NCBI GenBank assembly: GCA_016717855.1
Contig: JADKEV010000009.1
Location: 62,001-126,000, forward strand
DNA from: Betaproteobacteria bacterium
Lineage (GTDB): Bacteria; Pseudomonadota; Gammaproteobacteria; Burkholderiales; Casimicrobiaceae
Direction of reading: 5' to 3'
Length of the DNA: 64,000 nt
The translations under genes and the position numbers were made by a program. Shown one piece after another: positions 28,407 through 36,511 of this stretch; position 1 is the first letter of the stretch; every line of letters starts with the position of its first letter. Under the pieces are notes generated by a model, which worked only from the letters and a program-made list of their open reading frames with translations, had not been told where the DNA came from and did no database searches.

Positions 28407-30530
28407 TCAATGTCCCGTCGCAATCAGGTTTTCCGTGCGGCGGCCCAGCCGCGCGTCGCCGACGGCTTTCTGCACCAGCAGCAGCACTGCCAGCATGAAG
28501 AAAATCAGCACGGTCGAGTAGGCGATCGCGAGCGGGTACTCGCCCGCCTCGACCCGGCCGATGATGTAGACAGTGGCCAGGTTGTACTTCGCGGTCGCGA
28601 GGAAGATCACGGCGCTCACCGCCGTCATCGCGTGGGTGAAGCTGAAGACCAGCGTGGCGAGAATGGCCGGCCGGAGCAGCGGCACGATGACTTCCCGCAA
28701 CGTGCGCGAGGTCGACGCGCGCAGCGTCGCGGAGGCTTCGTCGAGCGTCTTGTCGATCTGCGCCAGCGCCGCCACCCCGGCACGCACGCCGACCGGCATG
28801 TTGCGGAAGACGAAGCACAGCACCAGGATCAGCATGCCGCCGGTCAATTCGAGCGGCGGCACGTTGAACGCCACGATGTACGACACGCCGATCACCGTGC
28901 CCGGAATCGCGAAGCTGACCATGGTCAGGAACTCGAACGAGCGGCGGCCGGCGAAGCGGTGGCGGGTGATCACGTACGCGGCGAGCAGGCCGATCACGGT
29001 CGTGAGCGGGGCGGCGACCGCGGCGACCGTGATGGTCGTGAAAAAACTGTCCCACGCGGAGCCGGTGAACAAGAGTCCGCGTGCGCCCCATTCGATGCCG
29101 AAGCCGGCGCCGAAATGCGACAGCGACAAGGACATCGCGCCGCGCCCGATGTCCTTGACGAAACCGCCGACCAGGATCACCGCGTAGCACACAAGCGTGA
29201 AGCCTATCCACGCCGCGGCGATGCCGAAACAGCCGAACCACATCGAGCGCGGCAGTTGCGCCGGAATGCCGCCGTCGCCCTTGCCGCTGACCGTCACGTA
29301 GGAGGCGCGACCGAGCCAGCGCTGTTGCAGCCAGAACGCGAGGATCGTGAAGCCGAGCAGTACCGACGCCAGCACCGCGGCGCGGCCCGGATCGTGCTGG
29401 GCGCCGGCGATGGCGAAATAGATCTTGGTGGAGAGCACCTCGAAATTGCCGGCCAGCACGATCGGATTCGCAAAGTCGGCGAGAGACTCGACGAATCCGA
29501 GCAGGAAGGCGTTGGCCAGCGCCGGCCGCAAGAGCGGCCAGGTCACCGTGCGAAAGACGCGCCCGCGCGAGGCGCGCAGCGTCTGCGCCGCCTCCTCGAG
29601 CGCCGGACTGACCGCGGCCAGCGCGCCGTGCAGGATCATGAACGCGATTGGCGAGAACGACAGCAACTGCGCCAAAGTCACGCCCGGCAGGCCGTAGATC
29701 CAGCGCGAACGCGGCACGCCGATGGCCTCGAGCCAGCTGGTGACCAGGCCGGTACGGCCGAACAGGACGACCAGCGCGAGCGCGATGACAAAAGGCGGCG
29801 TGATGATGGGCAGGATCGACATCACCTTCAGCAGGCCGGAGTAGCGCCGGCCGCCGCGCTGCACGACCAGCGCGAGGATCAGCCCGAGCAGCGTCGAGAG
29901 CACGCCGACGATGATGGCGAGTATCGCCGAGTTGATCGCGACGCCGCAGCGAGCGCCGCCGCGCAGGCAGTCGACGGACCAGATGTCGGCGGTCAGCAGG
30001 CGCTCCGCGGCCAGGGCGGGAGCAAAACGGCCCGCCGGGTCCAGGACCGCCGAGAGCAGCGACTTTCCCACCGGGTAGAAGATGAAGAGCAGCAGCAGCG
30101 CCGCGATGACCACCACGATGGTTGCGACCGCCGCATCGCCGTTGAAGAGCCCCCGGCGCGCGATGGCGCGCGCGAGGCAGACCGTCAGTGCGCCGAGCGC
30201 GACCGCGGCGCCGATGCCGAATGCGGGTCCGCTGTTGCCGCCGGCAAACCCGGAGCCGATTCCCCACGCCACTGCCAGTGCGGCGGCGCCCGCGGTCCAC
30301 CGGTCGCGGCCCAGCGCGGCGAACGCGAGCGTGGCCAGCGCGGCCGCCAGCAGGGGCCAGAGCACCGCTTCGCCGGAGAATGCCCGGAGCAGCGCCGACG
30401 GTCCCCCGGTGGCCGCCCATGGTGCGGCGACTAGCGCGGCCAGCGCGACGGCGGCGACAACGACCGTCGCCCGATCGCGCGCCATCGGCACAAAAATCGC
30501 CCGCTCGAGAGCGGGCGCGGACTGGGTCAC
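28407..30530 (-). CDS. Fused two-domain ABC permease, iron (FbpB/AfuB) type
   Basis: The 707-residue protein contains two complete binding-protein-dependent permease domains in one chain. Each has the loop that contacts the ATPase: EEAAQTLRASRGRVF in the first half and DEASATLRASTSRTLRE in the second. At least twelve hydrophobic helices are visible, with an extra hydrophobic N-terminal region of about 150 residues. Such double permeases are usual in ferric-iron systems. It lies between the binding protein and the ATPase on the minus strand. Confidence 0.92.
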   Translation of the reverse strand: MTQSAPALERAIFVPMARDRATVVVAAVALAALVAAPWAATGGPSALLRAFSGEAVLWPLLAAALATLAFAALGRDRWTAGAAALAVAWGIGSGFAGGNSGPAFGIGAAVALGALTVCLARAIARRGLFNGDAAVATIVVVIAALLLLFIFYPVGKSLLSAVLDPAGRFAPALAAERLLTADIWSVDCLRGGARCGVAINSAILAIIVGVLSTLLGLILALVVQRGGRRYSGLLKVMSILPIITPPFVIALALVVLFGRTGLVTSWLEAIGVPRSRWIYGLPGVTLAQLLSFSPIAFMILHGALAAVSPALEEAAQTLRASRGRVFRTVTWPLLRPALANAFLLGFVESLADFANPIVLAGNFEVLSTKIYFAIAGAQHDPGRAAVLASVLLGFTILAFWLQQRWLGRASYVTVSGKGDGGIPAQLPRSMWFGCFGIAAAWIGFTLVCYAVILVGGFVKDIGRGAMSLSLSHFGAGFGIEWGARGLLFTGSAWDSFFTTITVAAVAAPLTTVIGLLAAYVITRHRFAGRRSFEFLTMVSFAIPGTVIGVSYIVAFNVPPLELTGGMLILVLCFVFRNMPVGVRAGVAALAQIDKTLDEASATLRASTSRTLREVIVPLLRPAILATLVFSFTHAMTAVSAVIFLATAKYNLATVYIIGRVEAGEYPLAIAYSTVLIFFMLAVLLLVQKAVGDARLGRRTENLIATGH

Positions 30531-30546
30531 TGGCGGGCCTGCCGGC

Positions 30547-31578
30547 TCACTTCGGCAGCGTCGAAACTTCCTTGTCCCACTTGGTCAGCAGCCGACTGCG
30601 CTCGGCCGAAGAGCCGTACTTCACGAAGTCGTAGTTGATCAGCTTGATCTCACCCAGCTTTGGCGCCTGCGCCGGCACCGGCGCGCTCTTGTTCGAGGGC
30701 ACCTGGTAGGACACTTTCGCGCCGGACCCGATCGCCTGCGCTTCTGGTGACAACGCCCAGTCGTACCACTTCTTGGCATTCTCCATGTTCTTCGCGCCCT
30801 TGACGATGCTCATGCTGCCGATCTCGTAGCCGGTGCCTTCGCACGGCGACACGATCTTGACGGGCGCGCCGCCGATGGCCTGCACCACGGCGTCGTGCTG
30901 GAACGTGATCCCGACCAGGCTTTCGCCGGTGGCCGCCGCGCGTGCCGGCGCCGCGCCCGACTTCGTGTACTGGTTGATGTTCTTGTGCAGGGCCTTCAGG
31001 TAGTCGAAGGCCTTGTCCTCGCCCATCAACTGCACCAGCGTCGCGAGCATCGTGTACGACGTGCCCGAGGAGTTCGGGTTCGCCACCTGGATCTCGTCCT
31101 TGAAGGCCGGCTTGATCAGATCGGACCAGCACTTGGGCTCGGGAAGGTTCTTCTTCTTCAACTGCTCGGTGTTGTAGCTATAACCGAGCGCGCCGGCATA
31201 GACGCCGACGGTCCGGTACTTCGACGCTTCGGCCTGGCGTACCGCCCAGTCCTGCAATTCGGCGAGCTTGGGCGACTTGTATTCCTGGGTCAGGCCTTCT
31301 TCGGCCGCCTGCAGGTGCGGGTCGCCGGTGCCGCCCCACCACACGTCGCCGCGCGGGTTGGCCGCCTCGGCCTTGAGCTGGGCGTAGAACTCGCCCGAAC
31401 TCTTGCGCGTCATCAGCACCTTGATCCCGGTCGCCTTCTCGAACCCCGTGACCATCGGCCGGCACCATTCCTCCTGCACCGTGCAGTAAAGCACCAGTTC
31501 ACCCTGCGCCGCGGCGCTGAGCGGCGCGGCGACGGAAATCGTGGCGACGATGCCGAAAAGCCAATTGCGTGACTTCAT
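30547..31578 (-). CDS. ABC transporter periplasmic binding protein, FbpA/AfuA-like
   Basis: The 343-residue protein has a signal peptide (MKSRNWLFGIVATISVAAPL, cleavage likely after AAA) and the binding-protein fold beginning ELVLYCTVQEEWCRPMVTGFE. It contains GDVWWGGTGDPHLQAAEEG and GYSYNT, typical of the Fe(III)-type group 1 binding proteins, some of which take other ligands such as phosphonates. It is the first transporter gene after the inositol-monophosphatase-like gene, 25 bases downstream of it. Confidence 0.9.
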   Translation of the reverse strand: MKSRNWLFGIVATISVAAPLSAAAQGELVLYCTVQEEWCRPMVTGFEKATGIKVLMTRKSSGEFYAQLKAEAANPRGDVWWGGTGDPHLQAAEEGLTQEYKSPKLAELQDWAVRQAEASKYRTVGVYAGALGYSYNTEQLKKKNLPEPKCWSDLIKPAFKDEIQVANPNSSGTSYTMLATLVQLMGEDKAFDYLKALHKNINQYTKSGAAPARAAATGESLVGITFQHDAVVQAIGGAPVKIVSPCEGTGYEIGSMSIVKGAKNMENAKKWYDWALSPEAQAIGSGAKVSYQVPSNKSAPVPAQAPKLGEIKLINYDFVKYGSSAERSRLLTKWDKEVSTLPK

Positions 31579-31603
31579 TTGTTCCTCCTCCGTGTTGATC
31601 GGT

Positions 31604-32365
31604 CTAGTTGATCGGAATACCGATCAGGCCGGCTAGCTTAGCGCAAAGCGCGGCGTTCGTGGCGATCAGCGGATTGCCGCTGGCCATCCCCTCGCCGGCA
31701 AAGAAATCGTTGGTGCGGCCGCCGGCCTCGCTGACCAGCAGGATGCCCGCCGCGCAGTCCCAGGCGTTGATGTGCAGTTCGCAGTACGACTCGCAGCGCC
31801 CGGCGGCGACGTCGGCCAGCCCGAGCGCGCCGGAGCCGACCCGGCGGATGGCGCAACCGGCGCCCATCACCCGCGACAACAGGGCGAGGTAGTCGGCGGT
31901 GCTGCGCCGGGTCGACCAGCCGCACTCGACGGTGGCCGCCTCCAGGTCGGCGCAGGGACTGACCGCGAGGCGCTTGCCGTTGCACCAGGCGCCTTCACCG
32001 CGCGCGGCGGAGTAGAGCCAGTCGTGGCTGGGATCGTGCAGCGCGGCGACGGTCGGCACGCCGTGCTCGAGGTAGCCGATGGAAACGCAGTAGTGGGGAA
32101 TGCCGCGGGCGTAATTGGCGGTGCCGTCGATGGGGTCGATCAGCCAGACGCGATCGCCGCCCTGGCCGCCTTCTTCCTCGCCGATGATCGCGTCGTCGGG
32201 AAAGCGCGCACTGATCGCCTTGCGTATGAAGCGCTCGACCTCGCCGTCCATTGCCGTGAGCACGTCGTGACGGCCTTTCATCGACGTGGCCGAGTGGCCG
32301 AATGCCGAATGGGCGAGCTTGCCGGCATCGCGGGCGAGATTGCGGCTGAATTCGAGTCTGTCCAT
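31604..32365 (-). CDS. Inositol-monophosphatase-family phosphatase
   Basis: The 253-residue protein has all the metal-binding signatures of the family: GEEEGG near residues 62-67, LIDPIDGTANYARG (Asp77 and Asp80), and the C-terminal INAWDCAAGILLVSEAGG. Members dephosphorylate inositol monophosphates, 3'-phosphoadenosine phosphate, histidinol phosphate or sugar phosphates, and the sequence does not decide which. It leads the iron-type ABC operon behind a good promoter at 32403-32431, so it may work on a metabolite tied to that uptake system. Confidence 0.9.
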   Translation of the reverse strand: MDRLEFSRNLARDAGKLAHSAFGHSATSMKGRHDVLTAMDGEVERFIRKAISARFPDDAIIGEEEGGQGGDRVWLIDPIDGTANYARGIPHYCVSIGYLEHGVPTVAALHDPSHDWLYSAARGEGAWCNGKRLAVSPCADLEAATVECGWSTRRSTADYLALLSRVMGAGCAIRRVGSGALGLADVAAGRCESYCELHINAWDCAAGILLVSEAGGRTNDFFAGEGMASGNPLIATNAALCAKLAGLIGIPIN

Positions 32366-32402
32366 TGACGATCCGTCTGACGTGGCGAGCGATCGGACGG
32401 GA

Positions 32403-32431
32403 ATTATCGTGGAGCGCTACACCCCGGTCAA
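32403..32431 (-). promoter_or_regulatory. Sigma-70-type promoter for the phosphatase/ABC operon
   Basis: On the minus strand TTGACC (32426-32431) and GATAAT (32403-32408) stand exactly 17 bases apart, each one base from consensus. The first gene starts 37 bases downstream of the -10 box. Confidence 0.75.
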
Positions 32432-32586
32432 TGCAAATCGGCGCCGGCAACTGGCCGTAACGAGTGCGAGCCGGCGAACATGCAAGGCGCGCGAACGGCG
32501 CGGCATCGTGGCGGCGCAGTACAATCCCGTTTCCTCCGGATCCACAGCCCCCGCATCGGGGCTTCTACTTTTGTCAGGTGACTTCA

Positions 32587-33504
32587 ATGACGGGCATTCC
32601 CGCCTCGATCGATGCAACCCAGGCGTTGCTCGCCGGCGCCGACTACGTGGCTGACCGCGGTCTGGCCGCGACGATATTTCTGGCGCTGAAGATGCAGCGG
32701 CCGTTGTTCCTGGAGGGCGAGGCCGGCGTGGGCAAGACGGAAATCGCCAAGGTCCTCGCGACGTCGCTGGGCCGGCCGCTGATCCGCCTGCAATGCTACG
32801 AGGGGCTGGATATCCACTCGGCCGTGTACGAATGGAACGTGCAGCGGCAGATGATCGAGATCCGGCTGGCCGAAGCCGAGGGCCGCAAGTCCAGCGAAGG
32901 GCTGGGCCAGGACATCTACTCGGAGCGCTTCCTGATCCGGCGGCCGTTGCTCAAGGCGCTGCAGGCAAGCGCGACCGGCGCGCCGCCGGTGCTGCTGATC
33001 GACGAGCTCGACCGCACCGACGAGCCGTTCGAGGCCTATCTGCTGGAAGTGCTGTCGGACTTCCAGGTGACGATACCGGAGCTGGGGACCATACGCGCGG
33101 CGCAACCCCCCATCGTCATCATCACCTCCAACCGCACGCGCGAAATCCACGATGCGGTGAAGCGGCGCTGCCTCTACTACTGGGTCGACTACCCGGACGC
33201 CGCGCGCGAGCTCGAGATCCTGCGGCGCAAGGCGCCCGAGGCCTCCGCGACGCTGACCCGCGAAGTCGTCGCTTTCGTCCAGCGGCTGCGCCAGGCCGAC
33301 TTGTTCAAGCTGCCGGGGGTGGCCGAGACCATAGACTGGACCCGCGCGCTGCTGGCGCTGGACGCGCTCGCGCTCGATCCGCAGACCATCAACGACACGC
33401 TGGGCGTGCTGCTCAAGTACCAGGACGACATCGCGCGCGTCCAGGGCTCGGAAGCCGCGAGGATCCTGCAGGAAGTGCGCGCCCGCGTGGCGCAAGCGGC
33501 ATGA
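32587..33504 (+). CDS. MoxR-family AAA+ ATPase, CoxD-like
   Basis: The 305-residue protein has Walker A LEGEAGVGKTE (residues 42-52), Walker B VLLIDELDRTDE and the sensor IIITSNRTREIHDAVKRRC. MoxR ATPases work with VWA-domain partners to remodel or metallate enzymes; CoxD does this for CO dehydrogenase in Oligotropha (now Afipia) carboxidovorans. Its TGA overlaps the ATG of the VWA gene. The divergent 221 bases upstream hold the opposite-strand promoter and a possible -10 box TACAAT at 32520-32525. Confidence 0.93.
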   Translation: MTGIPASIDATQALLAGADYVADRGLAATIFLALKMQRPLFLEGEAGVGKTEIAKVLATSLGRPLIRLQCYEGLDIHSAVYEWNVQRQMIEIRLAEAEGRKSSEGLGQDIYSERFLIRRPLLKALQASATGAPPVLLIDELDRTDEPFEAYLLEVLSDFQVTIPELGTIRAAQPPIVIITSNRTREIHDAVKRRCLYYWVDYPDAARELEILRRKAPEASATLTREVVAFVQRLRQADLFKLPGVAETIDWTRALLALDALALDPQTINDTLGVLLKYQDDIARVQGSEAARILQEVRARVAQAA

Positions 33505-34684
33505 TCCCGGCGCCGCCGCCGCCGATGGTTCCCGGCCGGCTGGCGGAGAACGTGATGCACTTCGCGCGCGTGCTGCGCGCGGCCGGGCTGCCGATCGGGC
33601 CGGCGGCCGTCCTCGACGCGGTCGGCGCGCTCACCGTCGCCGGCGTCGAACGGCGCGAAGACTGGTACGCCGCGCTGTCGTGCATCTTCATCAAGCGCCG
33701 CGAGCAGCGCGCGCTGTTCGACCAGGCCTTCCACATCTTCTGGCGCGACCCGGCGCTGCTGGAGAGGATGATGGGCCTGCTGCTGCCGCAGGTGCACGGC
33801 CGCGCGCCGCCGCCGCCCGACGTGAGCAAGCGGCTCGCCGAGGCGCTGCTGCCGCAGGTGGAAGTTGGCCGGAAGAAGGACGAGCCCGCCGAGCAGGTCG
33901 ACGTCGATACCACGCTCACGTTTTCGACGCTGGAGCGCCTGCAGCACCTGGACTTCGAGGCGATGAGCGGCGAGGAGTGGCGGGTCGCGAAAGCGCTGAT
34001 CGAAAGGATGCGCCTGCCCATCCGGACCGTCGCCACGCGCCGGCAGCGGCCGGACCCGCGCGGGACACGGCTGGACCTGGCCGACACGCTGCGGAAGAGC
34101 ATCCGCTGGGGCGGCGACAGCCTGGTTCCGCAGCACAAGAGCCGCGTCTGGCGGCAGCCGCCGCTGGTGGTGCTGTGCGACATTTCCGGATCGATGCACC
34201 GGTACACGCGGATGTTCCTCTACTTCCTGCACGGCATCGCGCGCGAGCGGGAGCGGCTGCACGTGCTGCTGTTCGGGACCCGGCTGACCAACATCACGCG
34301 ACAGTTGCGCCACCGCGACGTCGACGTAGCGGTGAACCAGGTCGCGGCCTCGGTGCAGGACTGGTCCGGCGGCACGCGCATCGGCACCTGCCTGCACGAG
34401 TTCAACCAGCGCTGGTCGCGCCGGCTGCTCGGCCAGAACGCGGTCGTGCTGCTGATCAGCGACGGGCTGGATCGGGACAGCACGGCGGAGCTCGCGCAGC
34501 AGATGGAGCGTCTGCACAAGTCCTGCCGGGAACTGATCTGGCTCAACCCGCTGCTGCGCTTCGAGGGCTTCGAGGCGAGGCCCGCCGGCATTCGCGCGAT
34601 GCTGCCGCACGTCGACCGCTTCCTGCCCGTGCACAACCTGGAGTCGCTGCATGACCTGGCCGCGGTGCTGGCGGGACCGCAATC
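33501..34684 (+). CDS. VWA-domain protein, CoxE-like (3' end lost in a poly-G block)
   Basis: The protein begins at ATG 33501, overlapping the MoxR stop, and is readable for about 395 residues. It has an N-terminal helical region (NVMHFARVLRAAGLPIGP) and a VWA domain with the metal-binding MIDAS motif DISGSMHR, then LLISDGLDRD. It is the partner of MoxR, as CoxE is of CoxD. The C-terminal HNLESLHDLAAVLAG looks nearly complete. The true stop cannot be seen because the following 130 bases are an abnormal G run; the frame happens to stay open through it into CoxG, which I do not accept as a real fusion. Confidence 0.88.
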
Positions 34685-34820
34685 GCGGCGGGGGGGGGGG
34701 GGGGGGGGGCCCCCGCCCGGCCCGGGCCCGCCCGGGCGGGGGCGGCGGGGGGGGGGGGGGGGGCGGGGGCGGGGGGGGGGGGGGGGGGGGGGGGGGGCGG
34801 GGGCACCCCGGGGGAGGGGG
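34685..34820. other. Abnormal poly-G low-complexity block
   Basis: After CAATC at about 34685 the sequence becomes almost only G, with runs of about 20, 17 and 27 Gs broken by single or few Cs. It lies exactly between two conserved adjacent genes. No bacterial coding or spacer DNA I know has this composition. It is most simply a sequencing or gap-filling artefact. Confidence 0.85.
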
Positions 34821-34847
34821 ACCACCGGACAGGAAGAAAGACCCGCC

Positions 34848-35429
34848 ATGGACATGACCAACGCCGTCACGCTGCCTTCACCGCAAGCCCGCGTGTGGGA
34901 GGCATTGAACGATCCCGAAATCCTGAAGCAGTGCATCAACGGCTGCGAGGCCATCACCCGGACCGGCGAGAACGCGTACAGCGTGGCGATGACGGTCGCC
35001 ATCGGCCCGGTCAAGGCGAAGTTCAAGGGCAACCTGCGCCTGGCCGACATCGATCCGCCCAATGCCTACACGCTGCACTTCGACGGGCAGGGCGGCGCCG
35101 CCGGCTTCGGCAAGGGGTCGGCGCAGGTGACGCTGACGCCCGAGGGCAGCGGCACGCGGCTGGCCTACACGGTCAACGCGCAGATCGGCGGCAAGATCGC
35201 GCAGCTCGGATCGCGGCTGGTCGATGGCGCGTCGAAAAAAATGGCCGACGAGTTTTTCGCCGCCTTCAAGGAGGCGATCGCGCCCCCTGCGCTCGAAGCC
35301 ATTGACGCCACCGCGGCGGTCGCGGCGCCGGTTGCCGGAGAGCGGGTGTGGCCGAGGCAATGGCGCTGGCTGCTGGTGGCCGCGGCGGCTGCGGCGATGG
35401 CCGCGTGGTACGTGTTCGGAATCCGGTAG
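34848..35429 (+). CDS. coxG: CoxG-family protein with C-terminal membrane anchor
   Basis: The 193-residue protein has the SRPBCC-type CoxG core: VTLPSPQARVWEALNDPEIL, CINGCEAI, then GPVKAKFKGNLRLADIDPP. The C-terminus is a hydrophobic helix (WLLVAAAAAAMAAWYVFG), fitting the proposed role of CoxG in tethering the hydroxylase to the cytoplasmic membrane. ATG 34848 follows a clear AGGAAG ribosome site, evidence for an independent gene despite the open frame through the poly-G block. Confidence 0.92.
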   Translation: MDMTNAVTLPSPQARVWEALNDPEILKQCINGCEAITRTGENAYSVAMTVAIGPVKAKFKGNLRLADIDPPNAYTLHFDGQGGAAGFGKGSAQVTLTPEGSGTRLAYTVNAQIGGKIAQLGSRLVDGASKKMADEFFAAFKEAIAPPALEAIDATAAVAAPVAGERVWPRQWRWLLVAAAAAAMAAWYVFGIR

Positions 35430-35532
35430 CAGGCGCGGCGCGAACCGGCATCGCGAACGGACCGCGGCGGCTACGCAGGATGGCGCGGACGTGATAGCGT
35501 AGCCGCTGCCCTTGCGCTTCGGAACGTACTCC

Positions 35533-35988
35533 ATGCCCACGCGCTTCCTCCGCCAACGCCGCCGGCTGCTGATCGGGGCGGGACTCGCCTGCGCGACCCC
35601 GCTGGCGCTGGCGCAGGCCGGCTGGCCGGCGATTCCCGCGCTGGCGGCGCTGCTGGACGGCCGGGTGCTGCAAGCGGGGCGCGTCACGCTGGAAATACCC
35701 AAGCTCGCCGACAACGGCAATTCCGTTCCGCTGACCATCACGGTGGACAGTCCGATGACCGAGCGCGACCGCGTCGTCGCGATCCACCTTTTTTCCGAGC
35801 GCAACCCGCGGCCGCGGATGGCCAGCATCGCGCTGGGGCCGGACGCCGGGCGCGCGCAGGTCGCCACGCGCCTGCGCCTGGCCGGCACGCAGCACATCGT
35901 GGCGGTCGCCGAGATGGCCGACGGTGCGCTGTGGGGCGCCGCGACCGAAGTGATCGTGACCCAGTCCGCGTGCACCGATGACATCTGA
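35533..35988 (+). CDS. soxY: SoxY-like sulfur carrier subunit with atypical C-terminus
   Basis: The 151-residue protein has a twin-arginine-like signal (FLRQRRRLLIGAGLACATPLALA) and the SoxY fold with PKLADNGNSVPLTITVDSPM and VVAIHLFSERNPRPRMAS. In classic SoxY the last residues are GGCGG, whose cysteine carries the sulfur substrate. Here the end reads VIVTQSACTDDI: a cysteine is present five residues from the end, but without the glycine arm. The stop overlaps the SoxZ start. No SoxABCDX genes are in the window. Confidence 0.85.
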   Translation: MPTRFLRQRRRLLIGAGLACATPLALAQAGWPAIPALAALLDGRVLQAGRVTLEIPKLADNGNSVPLTITVDSPMTERDRVVAIHLFSERNPRPRMASIALGPDAGRAQVATRLRLAGTQHIVAVAEMADGALWGAATEVIVTQSACTDDI

Positions 35989-36310
35989 GCTGCGCTCGCG
36001 GATCCAGGCGCCGGCCAGCGTCCGGCGCGGCGAAGTGTTTGCCGTGCGCGTGACCCTCGCCCATCCGATGGAGACCGGCTTCCGCTACGACGAGCACGGC
36101 CGGCAGACGCCGTACAACGTGATCAACGCCTTCACCTGCAGCTACAACGGAACCGCGGTGTTCTCCGCGTCGCTCACGTCCGGGATCGCGGCGAATCCCG
36201 GATTCCAGTTCTTCATCCGCGCCCGCGATGGCGGCGAGTTGCTGTTCGAGTGGCGCGACGACGAAGGCAACCAGGGCACAGCGCGGCACGCGCTCGCCGT
36301 GACGCCGTGA
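35978..36310 (+). CDS. soxZ: SoxZ-like partner subunit
   Basis: The 110-residue protein is SoxZ-like: RIQAPASVRRGEVFAVRVTLAHPMETGFR, then INAFTCSYNG, the beta-sandwich partner of SoxY. The start overlaps soxY by 11 bases, so the two are probably made as a complex. SoxYZ normally carries sulfur in the periplasm; SoxZ itself is exported with the SoxY signal. Its placement directly after CoxG suggests a link to the Cox operon, which is inference. Confidence 0.88.
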   Translation: MTSELRSRIQAPASVRRGEVFAVRVTLAHPMETGFRYDEHGRQTPYNVINAFTCSYNGTAVFSASLTSGIAANPGFQFFIRARDGGELLFEWRDDEGNQGTARHALAVTP

Positions 36311-36331
36311 GGGGCGGTGGCGGCCGGGTCG

Positions 36332-36463
36332 CGTAGGATGGGGGGCGGCGATACCCGTCGGCGCAGCACCGGTGGGCGACTTCACACGAGACGCGGTGTT
36401 CGAGCGCATCGTGATGCACGAACACGGGACGCGATGGGATCGCTGCGCTCCACCCATCCTACG
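36332..36463. repeat. Paired inverted intergenic repeat, copy A
   Basis: A unit of about 32 bases beginning CGTAGGATGGG lies at 36332-36362. Its imperfect reverse complement, ending CCACCCATCCTACG, lies at 36432-36463, with about 70 bases between them. The same arrangement recurs near 44537-44635. It follows soxZ and could fold into a long hairpin, acting as a 3'-end stabiliser or a mobile palindromic element. Confidence 0.7.
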
Positions 36464-36511
36464 GCGTTTCCTCCTGCGATGTCGTCATGACGCGAAACCT
36501 CGCCCCGCGAA

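Noticed and set aside
34685..34820. G-quadruplex or antigenic-variation G tract
   Set aside because: The length and purity are far beyond known phase-variable tracts, and the position between two conserved co-directional genes fits a technical fault better.
32793..35429. A single 878-codon VWA-CoxG fusion protein
   Set aside because: The join passes through the artificial G block, its upstream part is out of frame with MoxR, and CoxG has its own ribosome site and ATG.
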